Assembly: GCA_037355855.1 (NCBI GenBank)
Contig: CM074762.1
Location: 3,658,001 to 3,722,000 of the forward strand
DNA: 64,000 nt
Reading direction: 5' to 3'
Source: Pseudo-nitzschia pungens
Lineage: Eukaryota > Bacillariophyta > Bacillariophyceae > Bacillariales > Bacillariaceae
Positions 62,601 to 64,000 of this stretch are shown piece after piece (positions within the stretch are counted from its first letter, which is position 1; each line of letters begins with the position of its first letter). The translations under genes and the position numbers were made by a program. The notes under the pieces are model-generated. The model saw only the letters and a program-made list of their open reading frames with translations, was not told where the DNA came from and ran no database searches.

Positions 62601-62912
62601 GTGATGATATTCATCCACTTGGAAGGTCCATTTGATGGTCTTGGAGTTTGAAAATTCTATCAACCTCAGTCCCACTGAAGCCGCAGACTTGGTTCGGAAC
62701 TTGCCCCCATAGGTATTATAGGTGACAGATCTGTGGTCTCGGTTCGTTAGTTGACTTCGGTCGACAAATTGCCTTAGAATTATGGACTTGGAGCAACCTG
62801 AGTCCAGTAGGCCCCGGAGCATCCTCCCCCTTCCTTTATGGTCCAATACCTCCACACAGACGTCCGCAAATCGATTGATTATGCGTGGTCCGGTGTGGAT
62901 GGTATTGGCCAT
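59643..62912 (-). CDS. Ty3/gypsy Pol polyprotein (protease-RT-RNase H-integrase)
   Basis: 1089 residues, no stops. The protease active site is RGLLDSGCSKSIILR (Asp37, DSG rather than DTG). RT covers about residues 200-450, with TDFRKMNAAIQRKPFPLPRI, LDLSQGYYTIPI and YIDD at 392-395. RNase H carries FHLYSDASDRQLGA and TDHLNLLY. Integrase has HSMLVHPGEKRM / CKHCHTC and the triad VNVDLWGP, GFDGGSEFK, NSVLERIH, then a GPY/F module (GPYKV). The Met at residue 1 directly follows the in-frame TGA of gag, so Pol may be made by stop read-through as Gag-Pol or by reinitiation; the ATG start is therefore provisional. Confidence 0.95.
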   Translation of the reverse strand: MANTIHTGPRIINRFADVCVEVLDHKGRGRMLRGLLDSGCSKSIILRQFVDRSQLTNRDHRSVTYNTYGGKFRTKSAASVGLRLIEFSNSKTIKWTFQVDEYHHHEEVPYDMIIGSDMMAQLGLDIKYSSRTIEWQGDSIPMKGMGELTDPDKCEAVFFANTQSPILQQEEERQAKILDADYSKVDIDAMVNDLEITDASKEALKKTLKKFPTLFGGGLGLLKNIEPVSIELQPGVKPVRQRYYSVPHAFEQALRKEITRLCEIGVLEKLPHDDDSPWASPTFCQLKKTGDIRVLTDFRKMNAAIQRKPFPLPRIGETIQRLQKFQSATALDLSQGYYTIPICKESQKICSTILPWGKYAYKRLAMGIACAPDIFQSVMMNLLGDLDYVLVYIDDILIIQREGESEQDHLNKIDTVLQRLDDAGFRANLRKSFFMQKEVEYLGFLLTTEGIQPQPKKLEAMKRLEPPKNTKQLKMFLGMVNFYRDMWKRRSHILAPLNKLAGKKGKLNWYWGPAEQKAFMEAKRMLADEAKLAFPDFTKPFHLYSDASDRQLGATVCQDGKPLGFYTRKLNSAQLNYTVGEKELLGIVEGLKAFEGILRGQDVIIHTDHLNLLYQQMPTQRMVRWRLLMEEFHPVVKHVAGKDNDAADALSRLDITDDPADTVEWLPPNKPLTYADEEEHLRQLLFPLGETPEEFQGNSAFPLAPDMIQFYQQQDTGIVNALEKDNRLTTKNVEGYSLIHKEGKILIPDKLKDRVMEWYHSMLVHPGEKRMEQSIRSVFTWKGLRKDVQDLCKHCHTCQMFKKSGRKKYGLLPEKAAEVTKWQRVNVDLWGPATVHNKNGKDYQIHVLTMVDPVTGWFELAHLKDSPNAAETQRLLDSTWLARYPRPKEIGFDGGSEFKAEFQELCENMGMKRKPSGAWNPQSNSVLERIHQVLKDCLLSFNLENRDLHEEDPFEEFTTKAAYAIRSAIHTTLGYSPAQLVFGRDMFMPVNFPVDWEAIQARKQKSIHKSNIRENQKRIPHVYKEGDYVTLERKGIIPKLSFPRQGPYKVLKAHDNGTVTIETAPFVTDRVNIRRVHPYYCRDSPEPKK

Positions 62913-64000
62913 TCAGTTGTGGGATCCTTTCTTTTTAAAGGTCTTTCTGTACTTTCTTCTGTACTCTTTGAGTTCCCGTTCGGAGATGTCGATCTCGTCA
63001 TCGGAGACTTCGTGGTCAGCTTGGGCCGTGGCCAGTACATAAGAGTACTCGTGGTTCGATAGGTTCCTTCCCCAGTGGGGTTTGGAGTGTTGCTCAGCGT
63101 CTGAGTCTTGTTCTTTTGCCACAAAGTGCTCCTTGAGCAGGTTGATGGTTTCCCGGTCGAACTTCCCCTTCTTGTGGGGACCACCGGTTAGTTTCCAGCA
63201 TTTGCCGGCATGGACCTTGCCACAGGTCTTGCATAGCTGTTTGTTGCTGTTGTCCACAGGGCGCTTCTTTTTGCCAGGGGATTTCCCGTGGTGGGTTCCT
63301 CCCCCAGATGCGGCCTTGGGGGTCTTCTTGGTGACACCGGTCTGCTTTTCGAGGTCGGTGATGCGTTGTTGCATTACTGCTTCCTTCCGGATGGTGATTT
63401 CCAGGTTTTCGAGCTTGTCGATAGTGGTGTTAAAGGAGTGGGTGTAGAGGTCCCAACTAATGTGCTCCAGCTTCTCGCGTTGGGAGTGGGTCATGTTGGA
63501 ATCCAAGATTTCCTTCATTTCTCCTTGGGTGAAACTTCTTGGTGTTTCCATTTGGTCACTGCCACATTCCCAGAGGCATTCTGGGAGGTAGCTTTGGAGT
63601 TCGGCCATTCGATTGGCCCAGGCTCTAATGCCATGTTTGAGGTCCACGCGCATGCCTCGCATGAATCGGCGGAGGACGATATACGAGCGCTTGCCGTGTT
63701 GGTCATTGCCAAAGATTTTGAGCTTGAGGGCATGCATGCATTCCTCGATGACATCCTTTCTGTACTCCTGGGATTGGTAGTACTGGGTGAGGGCGCTTGC
63801 GACCTTTTTCTTTGGGATTGGAGACTCGAGGTTGTCGGTCTCCGACTCTTTGTCCGATCTCGCCGTGGCTGTGTCGGTTTTGTCGGCGGTTGGAGATTTC
63901 TCCTTTGCCGTCTCCTTGGAGGCTCCCGTGGGAGTTTCGGTGGCGTCTTGCCCCATTGATAGCAGGATGTTTGCTTGGTCCCTTTGCGCGATCTCTTGGA
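62913..64000 (-). CDS. Ty3/gypsy Gag protein, N-terminus outside the window
   Basis: The frame is open from the window edge to the TGA at 62915-62913. An ATG at 63956 gives 347 residues, but the upstream codons remain open and look coding (EIAQRDQANILLS), so the true start is probably beyond 64000. Gag forms the particle that packages element RNA. The central part has helical capsid-like sequence (DVIEECMHALKLKIFGNDQH, LRRFMRGMRVDLKHGIRAWA). A short zinc knuckle follows, CKTCGKVHAGKC (C-x2-C-x3-H-x3-C), in a Lys/Gly-rich setting (GTHHGKSPGKKKRPVD). The tail is acidic and then Lys-rich. Confidence 0.85.
   Translation of the reverse strand, partial: QEIAQRDQANILLSMGQDATETPTGASKETAKEKSPTADKTDTATARSDKESETDNLESPIPKKKVASALTQYYQSQEYRKDVIEECMHALKLKIFGNDQHGKRSYIVLRRFMRGMRVDLKHGIRAWANRMAELQSYLPECLWECGSDQMETPRSFTQGEMKEILDSNMTHSQREKLEHISWDLYTHSFNTTIDKLENLEITIRKEAVMQQRITDLEKQTGVTKKTPKAASGGGTHHGKSPGKKKRPVDNSNKQLCKTCGKVHAGKCWKLTGGPHKKGKFDRETINLLKEHFVAKEQDSDAEQHSKPHWGRNLSNHEYSYVLATAQADHEVSDDEIDISERELKEYRRKYRKTFKKKGSHN

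Larger units (their letters stand above)
59433..64000 (-). mobile_element. Ty3/gypsy LTR retrotransposon, copy B (5' end outside the window)
   Basis: Contains gag (cut by the window edge), complete pol and the 3' LTR, all on the minus strand. The Pol protein is near-identical to copy A across their whole overlap with no internal indel. Copies A and B point toward each other from the two ends of the window. Gag and Pol are in the same frame with a single TGA between them. Confidence 0.95.

Noticed and set aside
1..64000. tRNA, rRNA or other structured RNA genes
   Set aside because: I looked for tRNA-like A and B box pairs with clover-leaf arms and for rRNA-like sequence and found nothing convincing by eye; a covariance-model search would be decisive.

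Overview
The window looks like nuclear DNA from a diatom, probably a raphid pennate one. This is inferred from several signs. Genes have few, short GT-AG introns of about 70-300 bp. Several proteins start with a signal peptide ending in an Ala/Ser-Phe step, the bipartite plastid targeting of algae with secondary plastids. The gene set fits too: a single-chain carbamoyl-phosphate synthetase with a mitochondrial presequence, a nuclear-encoded plastid sigma factor, a plastid-type PPR protein and a thylakoid Tat substrate. I did not identify the species.

Layout. Positions 1-3120 hold the 3' part of a Ty3/gypsy retrotransposon (copy A, + strand). Then follow a plastid-targeted unknown protein (3825-4495), a phosphoglycerate mutase fused to an EF-hand module (4698-6366, -), an EF-hand Na+/Ca2+ exchanger-like transporter (7225-9030, -), a gene-poor stretch, and a small plastid-type protein (11777-12322, -). 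A complete pogo/Tc1-mariner-like DNA transposon lies at 12890-16731. Carbamoyl-phosphate synthetase (19049-23817) and a PhoD-type phosphatase (24283-26479) are on +, and mitochondrial malate dehydrogenase (27011-28349) is on -. A second complete DNA transposon, with an unusual transposase-like protein, lies at 29395-32530. It is followed by an Mpv17/PMP22 protein, a 1417-residue TAZ zinc-finger protein (35127-39476, -), a DUF4336 thylakoid-lumen protein (41402-43027, -), a GNAT acetyltransferase (44102-45038), a CPA2 cation/H+ antiporter with an ACT-like tail (45690-48488, -), an LRR-like orphan (49759-51018, -), a PPR protein (51874-54726) and a plastid sigma-70 factor (55103-56523, -). After a repeat-rich stretch, the window ends in a second, nearly identical Ty3/gypsy element (copy B, - strand, 59433-64000), inverted relative to copy A.

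There are no operons; each gene is a separate unit with its own introns, and all exon joins below were made by hand and checked for reading phase. Functional links are loose. CPS and malate dehydrogenase are both mitochondrial (nitrogen and carbon metabolism). The exchanger and the mutase both carry EF-hands, suggesting calcium control. The sigma factor, PPR protein, DUF4336 protein and two unknowns appear to serve the plastid.

Most notable are two apparently intact DNA transposons with perfect terminal inverted repeats and target duplications, an in-frame UGA separating gag and pol in copy B, a one-base frameshift near the 3' end of CPS, and a GTAAGGTTAC / TACCGGTA-type motif that recurs 5' of most genes.
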